Below, piece after piece: positions 31,800-40,601 of a DNA stretch of 64,000 bases. Below the pieces are notes generated by a model. The model ran no database searches. It was not told where the DNA came from and saw nothing but the letters and a program-made list of their open reading frames with translations. The stretch lies in the NCBI RefSeq assembly GCF_009761675.1, contig NZ_QUZH01000014.1:1-64000 (forward strand), in the 5' to 3' direction. The position numbers and the translations under genes were made by a program. How positions within the stretch are numbered: position 1 is the first letter of the stretch; the number at the start of each line of letters is the position of its first letter. The stretch comes from Bhargavaea sp. CC-171006. GTDB lineage: Bacteria; Bacillota; Bacilli; Bacillales_A; Planococcaceae.

Positions 31800-33290
31800 T
31801 CAGACTGTGAGTTTAGCTTGCGAGTAGCGCGCAGCGGAGGTGCCGGCTTGTTTTCCGAAGACTGCTCCGGACATGAGGCCCGAGCCGCCCGGGTAGTTGT
31901 GGTAGAAGATCCCGCCGACCATTTCGCCTGCTGCGTAAAGTCCGGCGATCGGATTTTCCTGCTCGTCCAGCACTTCACCTTCAGGGCTGACATGCACGCC
32001 GCCGAATGCGAATGTGATTCCGCATGTGAGCGGGTAGGCGTAATACGGTGCCTGATCGAGCGTCAGCGCCCAGTTGGATTTTGGCGGGGTGATGCCCACT
32101 GTGCCCTTGCCGTCCTTCACAGTCGGGTTGTACTCCCCTTCCTGGACAGCCTCGTTGTATGCGTTGATCGTTTCAAGGAATTGCTCTTTGTCGACTTTCA
32201 TCATGTCCGCGAGCTCCTCGAGGGTATCCGCTTGAAGAACTGTGGCTTCTTCAAGATTGTATTCCTTGCGCAGCATCGGACGGACCTGTGCGTCAAACAG
32301 CTGGAATGCCGTCCGGCCAGGCTGTTTCAGCACTTCGCGGCCATATTTGGCATACGTGTAGTTGCGGAAATCGGCGCCTTCATCCACGAACCGCTTTCCT
32401 TCTTTGTTGATCAGGAGACCAAGCGGGAAGGAGGACTTTTTGTAGATGTCGCCCGGCTTGTTGAAGTCCCCGACCTTCGGCGCGTTGTAGTCCGTTCCGA
32501 TCGAGTGGCAGCCGTCCCATTGTCCGTACTTCTGTGCTCCTGCGGCAAGTGCCATCTTGATGCCGTCTCCTGTGTTGAACTCGGTTCCGCGGACGATCGC
32601 TGCTTCCCACTCCTCGCCCATTTCCTTGCTTCTCATTTCCTTATTGGCTTCAAAGCTACCGGACGCCAGGACCACGCTTGGAGCGCTGACTGTAACTTGT
32701 TTACCTTCCTGCACAAGCACCACACCGGTAACACGGCCCTGGTCCATGACCAGATCGGTCGCACGCGAGTTGTACCAGATGTCGATGCCGAGTTCTTCGG
32801 CACGATTATTAAGATCCTGGATCAAGCCGATCCCTTTGTTCTTGGTGCGGATCGGAAGGCCGCCCCAGAAATGGCGCTTGCCGTCTTTTTCGAACGACTG
32901 GTTCTCGAAGTTCAGCTCGAACTGGACGCCCTGCTCCGCCATCCAGGCGATGGTCTCATAGGATTTGGAGATCAGCTGGTTGGCAAGCTTCGGATCGCTC
33001 TTGCCTTCCGTGACACGCATCAGGTCCGCACGGAAATCCTCTTGCGTGTACTTGGGCATTTCGATTTTCTCCGCTTCTTCATCTGTGAGCGGGATCACCT
33101 TACGGATGGCATCCAGGTTCTCGTAGGCCACCCGGATCGCCCCGTCCGTGAAGAAGGAGTTTCCGCCCCGCTTTTCTTTCGGACCGCGCTCAAGGACCAG
33201 AACCTCCGCACCGTTTTCCCTTGCCGCAATAGCCGAACACAGTGCAGCGTTCCCCGCTCCTACAACGATCACGTCGTAATTCTTGGTCAT
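31800..33290 (-). CDS. tcuA: FAD-dependent tricarballylate dehydrogenase-like protein
   Basis: 496 residues. N-terminal dinucleotide-binding fold YDVIVVGAGNAALCSAIAAR followed by ERGPKEKRGGNSFFTDG; C-terminal FAD contact ITFAFGGVHVSPEGEVLDEQ and GLYAAGEMVGGIFYHNYPGG. This is the fumarate reductase/succinate dehydrogenase flavoprotein superfamily, nearest to TcuA, which oxidises tricarballylate to cis-aconitate. No TcuB (the Fe-S/haem protein that reoxidises FADH2) is present, so another electron acceptor would be needed. AGGAGGAAT precedes the ATG. Other flavin-dependent oxidases or 3-ketosteroid dehydrogenases are possible alternatives. Confidence 0.72.
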   Translation of the reverse strand: MTKNYDVIVVGAGNAALCSAIAARENGAEVLVLERGPKEKRGGNSFFTDGAIRVAYENLDAIRKVIPLTDEEAEKIEMPKYTQEDFRADLMRVTEGKSDPKLANQLISKSYETIAWMAEQGVQFELNFENQSFEKDGKRHFWGGLPIRTKNKGIGLIQDLNNRAEELGIDIWYNSRATDLVMDQGRVTGVVLVQEGKQVTVSAPSVVLASGSFEANKEMRSKEMGEEWEAAIVRGTEFNTGDGIKMALAAGAQKYGQWDGCHSIGTDYNAPKVGDFNKPGDIYKKSSFPLGLLINKEGKRFVDEGADFRNYTYAKYGREVLKQPGRTAFQLFDAQVRPMLRKEYNLEEATVLQADTLEELADMMKVDKEQFLETINAYNEAVQEGEYNPTVKDGKGTVGITPPKSNWALTLDQAPYYAYPLTCGITFAFGGVHVSPEGEVLDEQENPIAGLYAAGEMVGGIFYHNYPGGSGLMSGAVFGKQAGTSAARYSQAKLTV

Positions 33291-33357
33291 ATCTATTCCT
33301 CCTGCGATTTCTTGATGAATCTATCGTAAGCTGAATAGAAGAATAAATAAAATATCG

Positions 33358-33383
33358 TTATTGTATGATTCGCCATACAATAA
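33358..33383. promoter_or_regulatory. Inverted repeat upstream of the TcuA-like gene
   Basis: TTATTGTATG-attcgc-CATACAATAA, ten perfect pairs. It contains LysR-type T-N11-A spacing and sits about 70 bases before the tcuA start, so it is a likely operator; no T run follows, so it is unlikely to be a terminator. Confidence 0.55.
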
Positions 33384-33401
33384 AGTTATGGCTGACTGCG
33401 A

Positions 33402-33439
33402 AAAAGGAAGGTCCCGGAATGGTTCGGGACCTTCCTTTT
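33402..33439 (-). terminator. Terminator of the glycerate kinase gene
   Basis: AAAAAGGAAGGTCCCG / CGGGACCTTCCTTTT, thirteen or more pairs; overlaps the glycerate kinase stop codon. Confidence 0.85.
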
Positions 33440-34583
33440 ATGGTTTTGATGAATACCCGATCAGCCGGAAAATCTGTTCGGCTGTGGTGCGGAGGTTGCG
33501 CCCGGCGGTGTCAGGGTTCATCGCCTCATCCAGCGAAACGACTTCCTGCAGGATGGAGAAATAGGCGGTGACGCCGAGCCGGTTCAGTTCCGCGGCTTCT
33601 TCGGAGACGCTCCCGGCAAGGGCGATCACAGGCACGCTGTGTTTCTTTGCGAGTGCGGCGACACCCATCGCCGTCTTGCCCATGGAAGACTGGGCATCCA
33701 TGCGGCCTTCGCCTGTGATGACGAAATCGGCTTTTTTCACCTTATCTTCCAGCTTAATCGTGTCGAGGATCAACTCAATCCCGCTCCGGAGTTCGGCATC
33801 CAAAAGGCCGGCAAACGCAGCACCAAGTCCGCCCGCCGCTCCGGCGCCGGGAATCTCCTGGATGTCCTTCCCGAGTTCCACCTTCACCACCTCCGCGAAG
33901 TTGCGGAGACCGCTGTCCAGCTCCTTCACCATTTCAGGTGTCGCTCCTTTTTGCGGTCCGTAGATATAAGCAGCTCCCTGCTCTCCGTGCAAAGGATTGT
34001 TCACGTCACAGGCGACCTGGATGTCAAGATCTTTAATATCAGGGTGCAGAGCTGAGACATCGACCGAACGGATGGCGCTCAGCGCCGCCCCGCCCCGCGG
34101 CACCTCTTCCCCCGCCCCGTCCAGAAAGCGGCAGCCGAGTGCCTGCAGCATGCCGACTCCTGCGTCGTTCGTCGCACTGCCGCCGAGGCCGACAATGAGT
34201 GAACGCGCGCCTCGGGAAACGGCATCCAAGATCAGCTCGCCAACACCGTAACTGGTGGCCTTGAGCGGATTGCGATCGGCTTCAGGTATGAGCGGCAACC
34301 CGCATGCCTCTGCGATTTCGATGACGGCAGTCGTGCCGTCTCCGAGAATGCCATATGCCGCCTCGACCGGGTCGCCGAGCGGACCGGTTACCTGGATGCG
34401 GACGAATTCCCCGCCCGTTGCTTGTACGAGCGCTTCTACCGTCCCTTCCCCGCCGTCCGCGAGCGGGACGACCTCGATTTCTGCATTGGGATTTGCGGCA
34501 CAGATGCCGGCAGCCGCAGCTTTCCCCGCTTCGGCTGAGGTGAGGCTGCCTTTGAATGAGTCGATGGCGATGAGGATGTTCAC
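33438..34583 (-). CDS. glxK: Glycerate kinase
   Basis: 381 residues from GTG 34583 (AAGGAAG nine bases upstream; the in-frame GTG at 34592 touches the ribosome site). Starts VNILIAIDSFKGSLTSAEAG, then VPLADGGEGTVEAL, GLGGSATNDAGVGMLQALG and FVITGEGRMDAQSSMGKTAM, the signatures of the GK class I family (GlxK/GarK). It phosphorylates D-glycerate to 2-phosphoglycerate. Encoded 95 bases after the tartrate dehydrogenase gene, it would take the D-glycerate made from meso-tartrate into glycolysis. Confidence 0.92.
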   Translation of the reverse strand: MNILIAIDSFKGSLTSAEAGKAAAAGICAANPNAEIEVVPLADGGEGTVEALVQATGGEFVRIQVTGPLGDPVEAAYGILGDGTTAVIEIAEACGLPLIPEADRNPLKATSYGVGELILDAVSRGARSLIVGLGGSATNDAGVGMLQALGCRFLDGAGEEVPRGGAALSAIRSVDVSALHPDIKDLDIQVACDVNNPLHGEQGAAYIYGPQKGATPEMVKELDSGLRNFAEVVKVELGKDIQEIPGAGAAGGLGAAFAGLLDAELRSGIELILDTIKLEDKVKKADFVITGEGRMDAQSSMGKTAMGVAALAKKHSVPVIALAGSVSEEAAELNRLGVTAYFSILQEVVSLDEAMNPDTAGRNLRTTAEQIFRLIGYSSKP

Positions 34584-34678
34584 CGGAATCACCTTCCTTA
34601 TTCAATGAGGGGCTGCCGGATGGCAACCCCTCGTCTATTTCTTCATTCTTCTTTGTCCCCGAAAAGTCCTTTTCCGCC

Positions 34679-35773
34679 TTACGCTTCCACATTCACCTTC
34701 GACAGGTTCTTGATAATGGCGTCAGTGATTTCCACTGTGTCCGCAGTACCGCCGATATCACGTGTCAGGACGCCCTGTCCCGTCGTATTGGCGATCGCTT
34801 GGTTGACGCGATCCGCTTCTTCTTTCAGGCCGAGGTGGTCAAGCATGAGCGCTGCGCTGCCGATGGTGCCGATCGGGTTGGCGATGCCTTTGCCGGCGAT
34901 GTCCGGTGCGGAACCATGCACTGATTCGAACATGCTCGGCGCGCTATGATCCGGGCTGAGGTTGGCGCTTGCCGCGATGCCAAGGCTTCCGGCAAGTGCG
35001 CTGCCGAGGTCGGACAGGATGTCGGCGAACAGGTTGGATGCAACGACGACTTCGAGGTCTTCCGGATGGAGGACGAAGTGAGCTGCCATGGCGTCGACGA
35101 GCCACTGGTCGGTTTCGACATCGGGATAGTCCTTCGCGACGCGGGCGAACACTTCATCCCAGAGCACCATGCCGTACTGCTGGGCGTTGCTCTTCGTCAC
35201 GCTCGTGACTTTCTTGCGCTTGCGTGTTCGGGCAAGGTCGAATGCATAGCGGATGATCCGCTCGGTGCCCTTTTCCGTAAACAGCGCAGACTGGACAGCG
35301 ACTTCACCGCCAGGACCGCGTCCCTGGAAGTTGCGGCCGCCGATACCGGAGTACTCGCCTTCCGAGTTTTCGCGGACGAGGATCCAGTTGAGGCTTTCCG
35401 GGTCCGGATGGTTGATGCGGTGCGGGACGCCCGGCAGGAATTCGACAGGGCGGATGTTCGCCCACTGGTCGAGGCCCTGGCAGATTGCGAGACGCAGCCC
35501 CCAAAGGCTCACATGGTCCGGCACGCCCGGGAAGCCGACTGCACCGAAATAAATTGCGTCGTAGTCGCGCATTTTCTCTACTCCGTCCTCATCCATCATC
35601 TTGCCGTACTCCAAATAATACTCGCAGCCCCACGGAAAATGGTCGTATTCAAAAGCAAACTTCCCTTCCGATTCCTCTGCAAGATGATCCAGTACGCGCA
35701 GCCCCTCCTTGATGACTTCCTTACCGATCCCATCCCCCGGAATGACTGCAATCTTGAATGTCTGTTCTGCCAT
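34679..35773 (-). CDS. Tartrate dehydrogenase / D-malate dehydrogenase family enzyme
   Basis: 364 residues from ATG 35773 (GGAGGAG seven bases upstream; ATG 35779 is too close). Beta-decarboxylating dehydrogenase fold: FKIAVIPGDGIGKEVIKEGL, YFGAVGFPGVPDHVSLWGLR, the substrate Arg segment in LVRENSEGEYSGIGGR, the catalytic Lys in VTKSNAQQYG and metal Asp residues in NLFADILSDLGS. The WGLRLAICQ and GVPHRI features are of the TDH/DmlA branch rather than IDH or IMDH. TDH oxidises L-tartrate, D-malate and decarboxylates meso-tartrate to D-glycerate using NAD+ and Mn2+. Confidence 0.88.
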   Translation of the reverse strand: MAEQTFKIAVIPGDGIGKEVIKEGLRVLDHLAEESEGKFAFEYDHFPWGCEYYLEYGKMMDEDGVEKMRDYDAIYFGAVGFPGVPDHVSLWGLRLAICQGLDQWANIRPVEFLPGVPHRINHPDPESLNWILVRENSEGEYSGIGGRNFQGRGPGGEVAVQSALFTEKGTERIIRYAFDLARTRKRKKVTSVTKSNAQQYGMVLWDEVFARVAKDYPDVETDQWLVDAMAAHFVLHPEDLEVVVASNLFADILSDLGSALAGSLGIAASANLSPDHSAPSMFESVHGSAPDIAGKGIANPIGTIGSAALMLDHLGLKEEADRVNQAIANTTGQGVLTRDIGGTADTVEITDAIIKNLSKVNVEA

Positions 35774-35954
35774 CGTCATGCTCCTCCTTCGTGTTTCTGG
35801 TTATCTGAATCTTAGATTAACGTATACATTAAAGTCAAGAAGAAAATGAAAACGGTATCAAAAGTCACCTGAAATCCTTTATTTTTAGAAATTTCTCTAT
35901 TTGCTATTGACTACAATGTATTCATTGTCTACAATCTGATTCAAGATTGGTTGT

Positions 35955-35968
35955 TGAAAGCGATTTCA
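35955..35968 (+). promoter_or_regulatory. CcpA cre site before SLC13 permease
   Basis: TGAAAGCGATTTCA fits the cre consensus TGWAANCGNTNWCA at every position, 32 bases before the permease ATG; suggests carbon catabolite repression of tartrate/dicarboxylate uptake. Confidence 0.7.
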
Positions 35969-35999
35969 TTCGAAGCAGTGAAAAGGAGGAGAGTAGTAG

Positions 36000-37637
36000 A
36001 TGTCATTTGCTGAAAACCTGTGGGGTCAGCTCTGGGTCTGGAACGATCAGGCCAAGGCCCTCTTAAAGGCCATTGTGACACTGAATGTCATGGCGATCGT
36101 GACCACCGCCGGATCCGGCTCATCGGGATCTGAAGAGGAAAAAGGCCGGCTGAAAAGCCCGCCCCGTGCACCAACGTATACCGTTCCGCAGAAAATCGGG
36201 CTTGTCCTCGGACCGTCTTTCTTCTTATTGATCAAGCTGTTCGTCCAGCCGGCCGGCATGTCGGATGAGGCCGTGTCCGTACTCGCCTCCCTTGTCTGGG
36301 TCGCCACGTGGTGGGTGACCGAGGCGATGCCAATTCCGGTCACTTCCCTGCTGCCGATCATGCTGCTTCCTCTCCTCGGAGTCATGGAAACCGGAGCGGT
36401 GACCGCCAACTACGGGGATACGCTGATTTTCCTGTTTGCGGGAAGCTTCATGATCGCCCTGTCGATGGAAAAGTGGAACCTGCACAAGCGGATCGCACTG
36501 TCGATCATCCATGCGGTCGGAACGAACCCGTCGACGATCATTCTTGGCTTTATGATTGCGACGGCCTCCCTGTCGATGTTCATTTCGAACACGGCAACGA
36601 CACTGATGATGGTGCCGATCAGCCTGGCCGTTGCAAAGCATGTCGCCGATTCGTTGAAAAATGATCCTTCCGTGGACACGACGCCGGGCAAATTCGCCTT
36701 CGGCACTGCACTTATGCTCGGGACTGCCTATTCCGCGACCATCGGCGGGTTCGGCTCCATCGTCGGCGCTCCGGCAAACATCATCCTCGCCGGAACCGTG
36801 AAGACGATGTATGACGTCGACATCTCCTTCGCCCGCTGGCTGATGTTCGGTGTGCCGCTTGTCGCCATCCTGATTCCGCTCGTCTGGCTGTACCTTGTAA
36901 AAATCGCTTTCCCTATGAAGGTGAAGGATATCCCTGGTGGACGCGACATCGTCAAGAAGGACCTCGACTCGCTCGGCAAGATGAGGTACGAGGAAAAAGT
37001 GGTCCTGGCGGTTTTCGCCCTCACCGGTGCCGCCTGGATCACGCGCGGATTTATCCTCAACAAGTTCATCCCAGGCCTCGATGATACGCTGATCGCGGTG
37101 TTCGCCGGCATCCTGCTGTTCCTGCTTCCTGCTAAAAACCGGGAAGGCAACATTATGGACTGGGAGACCGCAAAGAAGCTGCCGTGGGGCATCCTCTGGC
37201 TGTTCGGCGGTGGCCTTGCGCTTGCTGCAGGCATCATGGAATCGGGACTCGATAAATGGATCGGCGAGCAACTGACTGCCTTTAGCGGCCTCCCGCTAAT
37301 TGCCTCGATTGCCCTGATGGTTACTGTGATCCTGATTCTGACCGAATTCACTTCCAACACGGCAACTGCTACAATGGTTTATCCGATTGTCGCCGTGGCC
37401 GCCGTTTCCCTGGGGACAGACCCGATCATCCTGATGGTCGCTGCGAACATGGGCGCCACATTCGCTTATATGTTCCCGGTCGCCGCTCCGCCGAATGCTA
37501 TCGTCTTCGGTACAGGGTACGTTAAGATGAGCAAGATGGCTGCCGCCGGTTTCTGGCTTAACCTGTTCTCGCTGGTGTTCACCTTGATTGTCGTCACCTA
37601 TTTTGTTCCACTGGTGTTTGGCGGACTGATGAAATGA
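36000..37637 (+). CDS. SLC13/DASS-family Na+-dicarboxylate symporter
   Basis: 545 residues, start with AAGGAGGAG upstream. An N-terminal helix and hydrophilic linker (about 35-65) precede eleven or so membrane segments. The two SNT substrate motifs of the DASS family are present: ISNTATTLMM near residue 198 and TSNTATATMVYPI near 455. Relatives (SdcS of Staphylococcus) import succinate, fumarate and malate with Na+. Divergent from tartrate dehydrogenase and followed by a converging GntR gene, so tartrate or malate is the likely substrate here. Confidence 0.88.
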   Translation: MSFAENLWGQLWVWNDQAKALLKAIVTLNVMAIVTTAGSGSSGSEEEKGRLKSPPRAPTYTVPQKIGLVLGPSFFLLIKLFVQPAGMSDEAVSVLASLVWVATWWVTEAMPIPVTSLLPIMLLPLLGVMETGAVTANYGDTLIFLFAGSFMIALSMEKWNLHKRIALSIIHAVGTNPSTIILGFMIATASLSMFISNTATTLMMVPISLAVAKHVADSLKNDPSVDTTPGKFAFGTALMLGTAYSATIGGFGSIVGAPANIILAGTVKTMYDVDISFARWLMFGVPLVAILIPLVWLYLVKIAFPMKVKDIPGGRDIVKKDLDSLGKMRYEEKVVLAVFALTGAAWITRGFILNKFIPGLDDTLIAVFAGILLFLLPAKNREGNIMDWETAKKLPWGILWLFGGGLALAAGIMESGLDKWIGEQLTAFSGLPLIASIALMVTVILILTEFTSNTATATMVYPIVAVAAVSLGTDPIILMVAANMGATFAYMFPVAAPPNAIVFGTGYVKMSKMAAAGFWLNLFSLVFTLIVVTYFVPLVFGGLMK

Positions 37638-37638
37638 C

Positions 37639-37677
37639 AAAAAGGATTGGAAGCTTTCGGGCTTCCAATCCTTTTAT
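37639..37677. terminator. Convergent bidirectional terminator
   Basis: AAAAGGATTGGAAG-ctttcggg-CTTCCAATCCTTTT; fourteen pairs, shared by the SLC13 and GntR genes. Confidence 0.85.
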
Positions 37678-38372
37678 TCGTTGATCCGGCTCAACACTTC
37701 CAGGATCTCTTTCTGTGCCCGGCTCCGGTGGGACTCCATCAGCTTCCGCGCAGCCTTTCCATCTTTGGCTCTCATTGCCGCAACAATTGCCTTGTGTTCG
37801 ATGATCGACTGCGTCGGCACAGGCCGCTCCGCAATCGTATACAGCCGCGCCCGGTACGACTGGTCGGCATAGCTGTCGATGATGCCGGTGAGCCGCTGGT
37901 TGTCTGCGCATCGGACGATCCGGTCATGGAACTCATCATCCAGGGACGACCACTTTTTCAGGTCGCCGGACCGGAGTGCCTCTTCCTGACTGCCGATGAT
38001 GCTGTCGAGACGCCCGAGCAGATCCTCTGCCGCCCGCTCGGCGGCCAGCTCGATCGCCAGCCCGTCCAGCGTGCCGATGATTGCATAAATCTCCTTAAGA
38101 TCATCCGCTTCAATAGGTGCCACAATGAACCCCCGCCGTGGCACGAGCGTCAGCATCCCTTCCGTCTCCAAGCGGACAAGCGCTTCCCGAACCGGCGTCC
38201 GGCTCATCTCGAGTGCCTCGCTGATCTCCCGCTCGAGGATGGCTTGGCCCGGCGGCAGCACCAGATTACGGATCGCCAGCCTCACCGTATGATACGCCTG
38301 CTGCGGCAGGCGGTATTCGTCCAATCCCTCGAGTTTTTTCGCAAAGGGGGTTAACGTTGACACGATATCCAT
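37674..38372 (-). CDS. GntR/FadR-type (FCD) transcriptional regulator
   Basis: 232 residues from ATG 38372, with GGAG eight bases upstream; the longer frame to 38429 has no ribosome site. Winged helix at 18-85: AILEREISEALEMSRTPVRE, ALVRLETEGMLTLVPRRGFI. FCD ligand domain after 95 with the metal-binding Asp/His set (DDEFHDRIVRCADNQRL, EHKAIVAAM). FCD regulators respond to carboxylic acids, so this is the probable repressor of the tartrate genes. Confidence 0.87.
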   Translation of the reverse strand: MDIVSTLTPFAKKLEGLDEYRLPQQAYHTVRLAIRNLVLPPGQAILEREISEALEMSRTPVREALVRLETEGMLTLVPRRGFIVAPIEADDLKEIYAIIGTLDGLAIELAAERAAEDLLGRLDSIIGSQEEALRSGDLKKWSSLDDEFHDRIVRCADNQRLTGIIDSYADQSYRARLYTIAERPVPTQSIIEHKAIVAAMRAKDGKAARKLMESHRSRAQKEILEVLSRINE

Positions 38373-38509
38373 ACCATCCGCTCCATTTCCTATTGTTTCT
38401 ATTATAAGGGAACGGGGTTGCTTAATCATAGCTTTTGCTAAACTCTGATTGCATCCGGCTCTGAACGGGTAGACACTTTTTATCTGTTACATGACTTGGA
38501 GTGGACATC

Positions 38510-39202
38510 ATGAAGAAATGGCTAGTGGTATCGGTTTTATTGAATATCCTGCTGATCGGGGCAGCGATATGGATCATCCAATTGAATGGCGGGGAGCGTT
38601 TCGTCAAGGCCCAGTGGCGGGCGCTGACCTCCGACAAGTCGTTCAGTGAATATTATCAGACCAAAACATCGGTCTTCAAGGAGTCGCCTGTTGCGCCGGT
38701 CGACAAGGCATTTATCGGTGACAGCCTGACCGATTACGGTTCTTTCGGCGAGTACTTCCCGGATGAGCAAGTGATCAATCGGGGTGTTTATGACGACACG
38801 TCCGAGCTCGTCCTGAACCGCATCGATGAAGTTGCCGGGCGGGAGCCGGCGGAAGCGTATGTGATGGTCGGGATCAATGACATCATCAAAGGAGTCAAAC
38901 CCGAGACATACGAAAAGAACCTTCGCGGGATTATCGATGCCTTCGATCCTTCTGTAACGGAGGTGACCCTGTTCTCCATCTTGCCGGTGAACCATGACCT
39001 GGTCGGCAATGCGGTCAGTGACGAGGAGATTTCCAAGTTCAATGAAATCATCCGTCAGGTCGCGGAGGAAAGCGGGTCGGAATTTATTGACCTCCATTCG
39101 CATTTCTTGGACGACAAGGAGCAGCTGGCAAGGCAATACACGGTGGACGGATTGCACTTGAACGGGAAGGGTTACGATGTTTGGCTGGAGCAGATGAAGT
39201 GA
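38510..39202 (+). CDS. SGNH/GDSL-family hydrolase, membrane-anchored
   Basis: 230 residues from ATG 38510 (GGAG eight bases upstream). N-terminal anchor KKWLVVSVLLNILLIGAAIW, then the SGNH blocks: FIGDSLTDYG (Ser), NRG in QVINRGVYDD, GIND (Asn) and DGLHLNGKGY (Asp and His). It is an extracytoplasmic esterase or acetylhydrolase tethered to the membrane, similar to YpmR-type proteins. Substrate unknown. Single gene with a terminator at 39216. Confidence 0.85.
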   Translation: MKKWLVVSVLLNILLIGAAIWIIQLNGGERFVKAQWRALTSDKSFSEYYQTKTSVFKESPVAPVDKAFIGDSLTDYGSFGEYFPDEQVINRGVYDDTSELVLNRIDEVAGREPAEAYVMVGINDIIKGVKPETYEKNLRGIIDAFDPSVTEVTLFSILPVNHDLVGNAVSDEEISKFNEIIRQVAEESGSEFIDLHSHFLDDKEQLARQYTVDGLHLNGKGYDVWLEQMK

Positions 39203-39215
39203 TGAATGGTATATA

Positions 39216-39248
39216 AAAAACCATGCGCGAGTCCGCGCATGCTTTTTA
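39216..39248 (+). terminator. Terminator of the SGNH hydrolase gene
   Basis: CATGCGCG-agtc-CGCGCATG then CTTTTTATTT. Confidence 0.8.
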
Positions 39249-39266
39249 TTTCCGGCTTCCAGTCTT

Positions 39267-39425
39267 TCAGGCCACCCATTCCTTCAGCGCCTGTTTGAGA
39301 AACTTGATATCTTCCATAATTTTCGCTTGTATTTCTTTGTCTCGGCAACGGGTACGGTCTCTGTGCAGTCGCAATAATTCATAAGAAAACATCATCACTT
39401 CAGTGGTTCGATCTTGCTGCTTCAT
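39267..39425 (-). CDS. Small protein of 52 residues, unknown
   Basis: MKQQDRTTEVMMFSYELLRL followed by a charged helix ending FLKQALKEWVA. A very strong ribosome site (AAAGGAGGGAGGGACC) precedes the ATG, which makes it a real gene despite its size. Two predicted helices, length and charge recall small phosphatase-type regulators of sporulation (Spo0E family), but the SQELD signature is absent (FSYELLRL in its place), so that assignment is not made. Confidence 0.6.
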   Translation of the reverse strand: MKQQDRTTEVMMFSYELLRLHRDRTRCRDKEIQAKIMEDIKFLKQALKEWVA

Positions 39426-39641
39426 GGTCCCTCCCTCCTTTGAAGAAGCTTAGTATGTTTTTTTAATACCCGAATTTGGAAATAAAAAATCCAAAAAGAT
39501 AAAATAAATAGCTATTAAAATACTCGATTTAAAATCTCTGGTAATCTTAACCTGACATCACCACCATTTTTTATGTTAAAATTTGTCGAAGAAGTCAGTT
39601 TGAATTCAAAGCGATTATCGCCAATATTCAGGGGTGATGAA

Positions 39642-39905
39642 TTGGAGCCGGTCATATTCAGGCAGTTGGCGCATGATAAATGGGAGTGTGCTGCGTCAGG
39701 ATCGATTGCCTATTCAGTCAAGGGTGTCGAAATTCTGACGGCAGACCGGCCGATTCAGGAGCATTTCCGTACCCTTGAGGCAAATCGGATAATCATCACG
39801 AATCTCACTGCCCTTAACGGTACCTATGTCGCTATTGGCGGCAGGTACGAAGTGGAGCAGGTGGAAGACGGGCGTATTTTCCTCAAGCCGCACCGTTCTT
39901 TTTGA
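39642..39905 (+). CDS. Hypothetical 87-residue protein
   Basis: TTG 39642 is preferred because AGGGGTGATG lies just upstream; an ATG at 39573 would add 23 residues but has no ribosome site. The product (MEPVIFRQLAHDKWECAASG onwards) is beta-rich with GTYVAIGGRYEVEQVEDGRI near the end. No family recognised. Followed by a strong terminator (39922). Confidence 0.5.
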   Translation: MEPVIFRQLAHDKWECAASGSIAYSVKGVEILTADRPIQEHFRTLEANRIIITNLTALNGTYVAIGGRYEVEQVEDGRIFLKPHRSF

Positions 39906-39921
39906 GAGGCAACAGAAAACA

Positions 39922-39955
39922 TAAAGGCCGACCGGAAACCGGTCGGCCTTCTTTG
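39922..39955. terminator. Convergent terminator
   Basis: AAAGGCCGACCGG-aaa-CCGGTCGGCCTT followed by CTTT; serves genes at 39642 and 39970. Confidence 0.8.
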
Positions 39956-39969
39956 AACTTTTTAAGGTA

Positions 39970-40488
39970 TCACTCGCCCGGATTCTCCAACGCAATCTTG
40001 ATATGTGCCAAGTGGTGCTCCTGATGCCAAGAGAGTTTCGCCAGCTTGGTGGCGACTTTGATTTCTCCGTTTGCTTCATGGATGAATGAGCGGTCCAGCT
40101 GGTCTTCGGTGATGCTTTGGCCGAGGGCGACAATTCGCTCATTAATGCCTTCCAGCATTTTAATAGAGGGTTCAACAGGTAGTTCGGTATCCGGTAGGAC
40201 CGCCCATTTGTCTTGATCAAAGCCGGGTACGGTCGGGCTGTTGTCCGTCAATGCAAGTCGCAGGCGCTGGTACATGTTCAGCTGGGAATCGGCGATATGG
40301 TGTACCAGTTGCCGGACGTTCCAGCTGCCTTCCCGGTATTTTCGGCCCAGCTCCTCTTCACTTAAGGAGTCTACCGTTTCTCTCAGCCGGGTCGTGTATG
40401 TTTTGATTTTCTCCAGCCATCCTTCGACATCGCTTAGGGTGACCTTTTCGGGAACGTCCAGTTGGCCGATCGGGAACTTCACATCCAT
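39970..40488 (-). CDS. bstA: DinB-fold bacillithiol-transferase-like protein (YfiT/BstA family)
   Basis: 172 residues, four-helix DinB fold. The three metal His positions are visible: REGSWNVRQLVHHIADSQLN, with its partner pair in LSWHQEHHLAHIKIAL. MDVKFPIGQLDVPEKVTLSD at the N-terminus and VPGFDQDKWAV are typical of the YfiT/BstA subgroup, metal-dependent enzymes that couple bacillithiol to electrophiles. Single gene; the start follows AAAAGGGGTTTTAGC. Confidence 0.85.
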   Translation of the reverse strand: MDVKFPIGQLDVPEKVTLSDVEGWLEKIKTYTTRLRETVDSLSEEELGRKYREGSWNVRQLVHHIADSQLNMYQRLRLALTDNSPTVPGFDQDKWAVLPDTELPVEPSIKMLEGINERIVALGQSITEDQLDRSFIHEANGEIKVATKLAKLSWHQEHHLAHIKIALENPGE

Positions 40489-40570
40489 GCTAAAACCCCT
40501 TTTCCGAATTTATTTCTAAATATTTCGTCATTAACTTTCAATATACCGAATGGGCTTGTCTCTTGCAAAC

Positions 40571-40600
40571 TAAAAAGCATGCACTGTTACAGTGCATGCC
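40571..40600 (-). terminator. Terminator after the 68-residue gene
   Basis: Minus strand GGCATGCACTG-taa-CAGTGCATGC then TTTTTAG. Confidence 0.75.
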
Positions 40601-40601
40601 T

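Noticed and set aside
31818-33329. Open frame of about 500 codons on the plus strand
   Set aside because: It is fully antisense to the TcuA-like gene, has no ribosome site or recognisable domain, and mirrors codon bias of the real gene.
39267-39425. Spo0E-family phosphatase
   Set aside because: Size and helicity fit but the SQELD active-site motif is missing.
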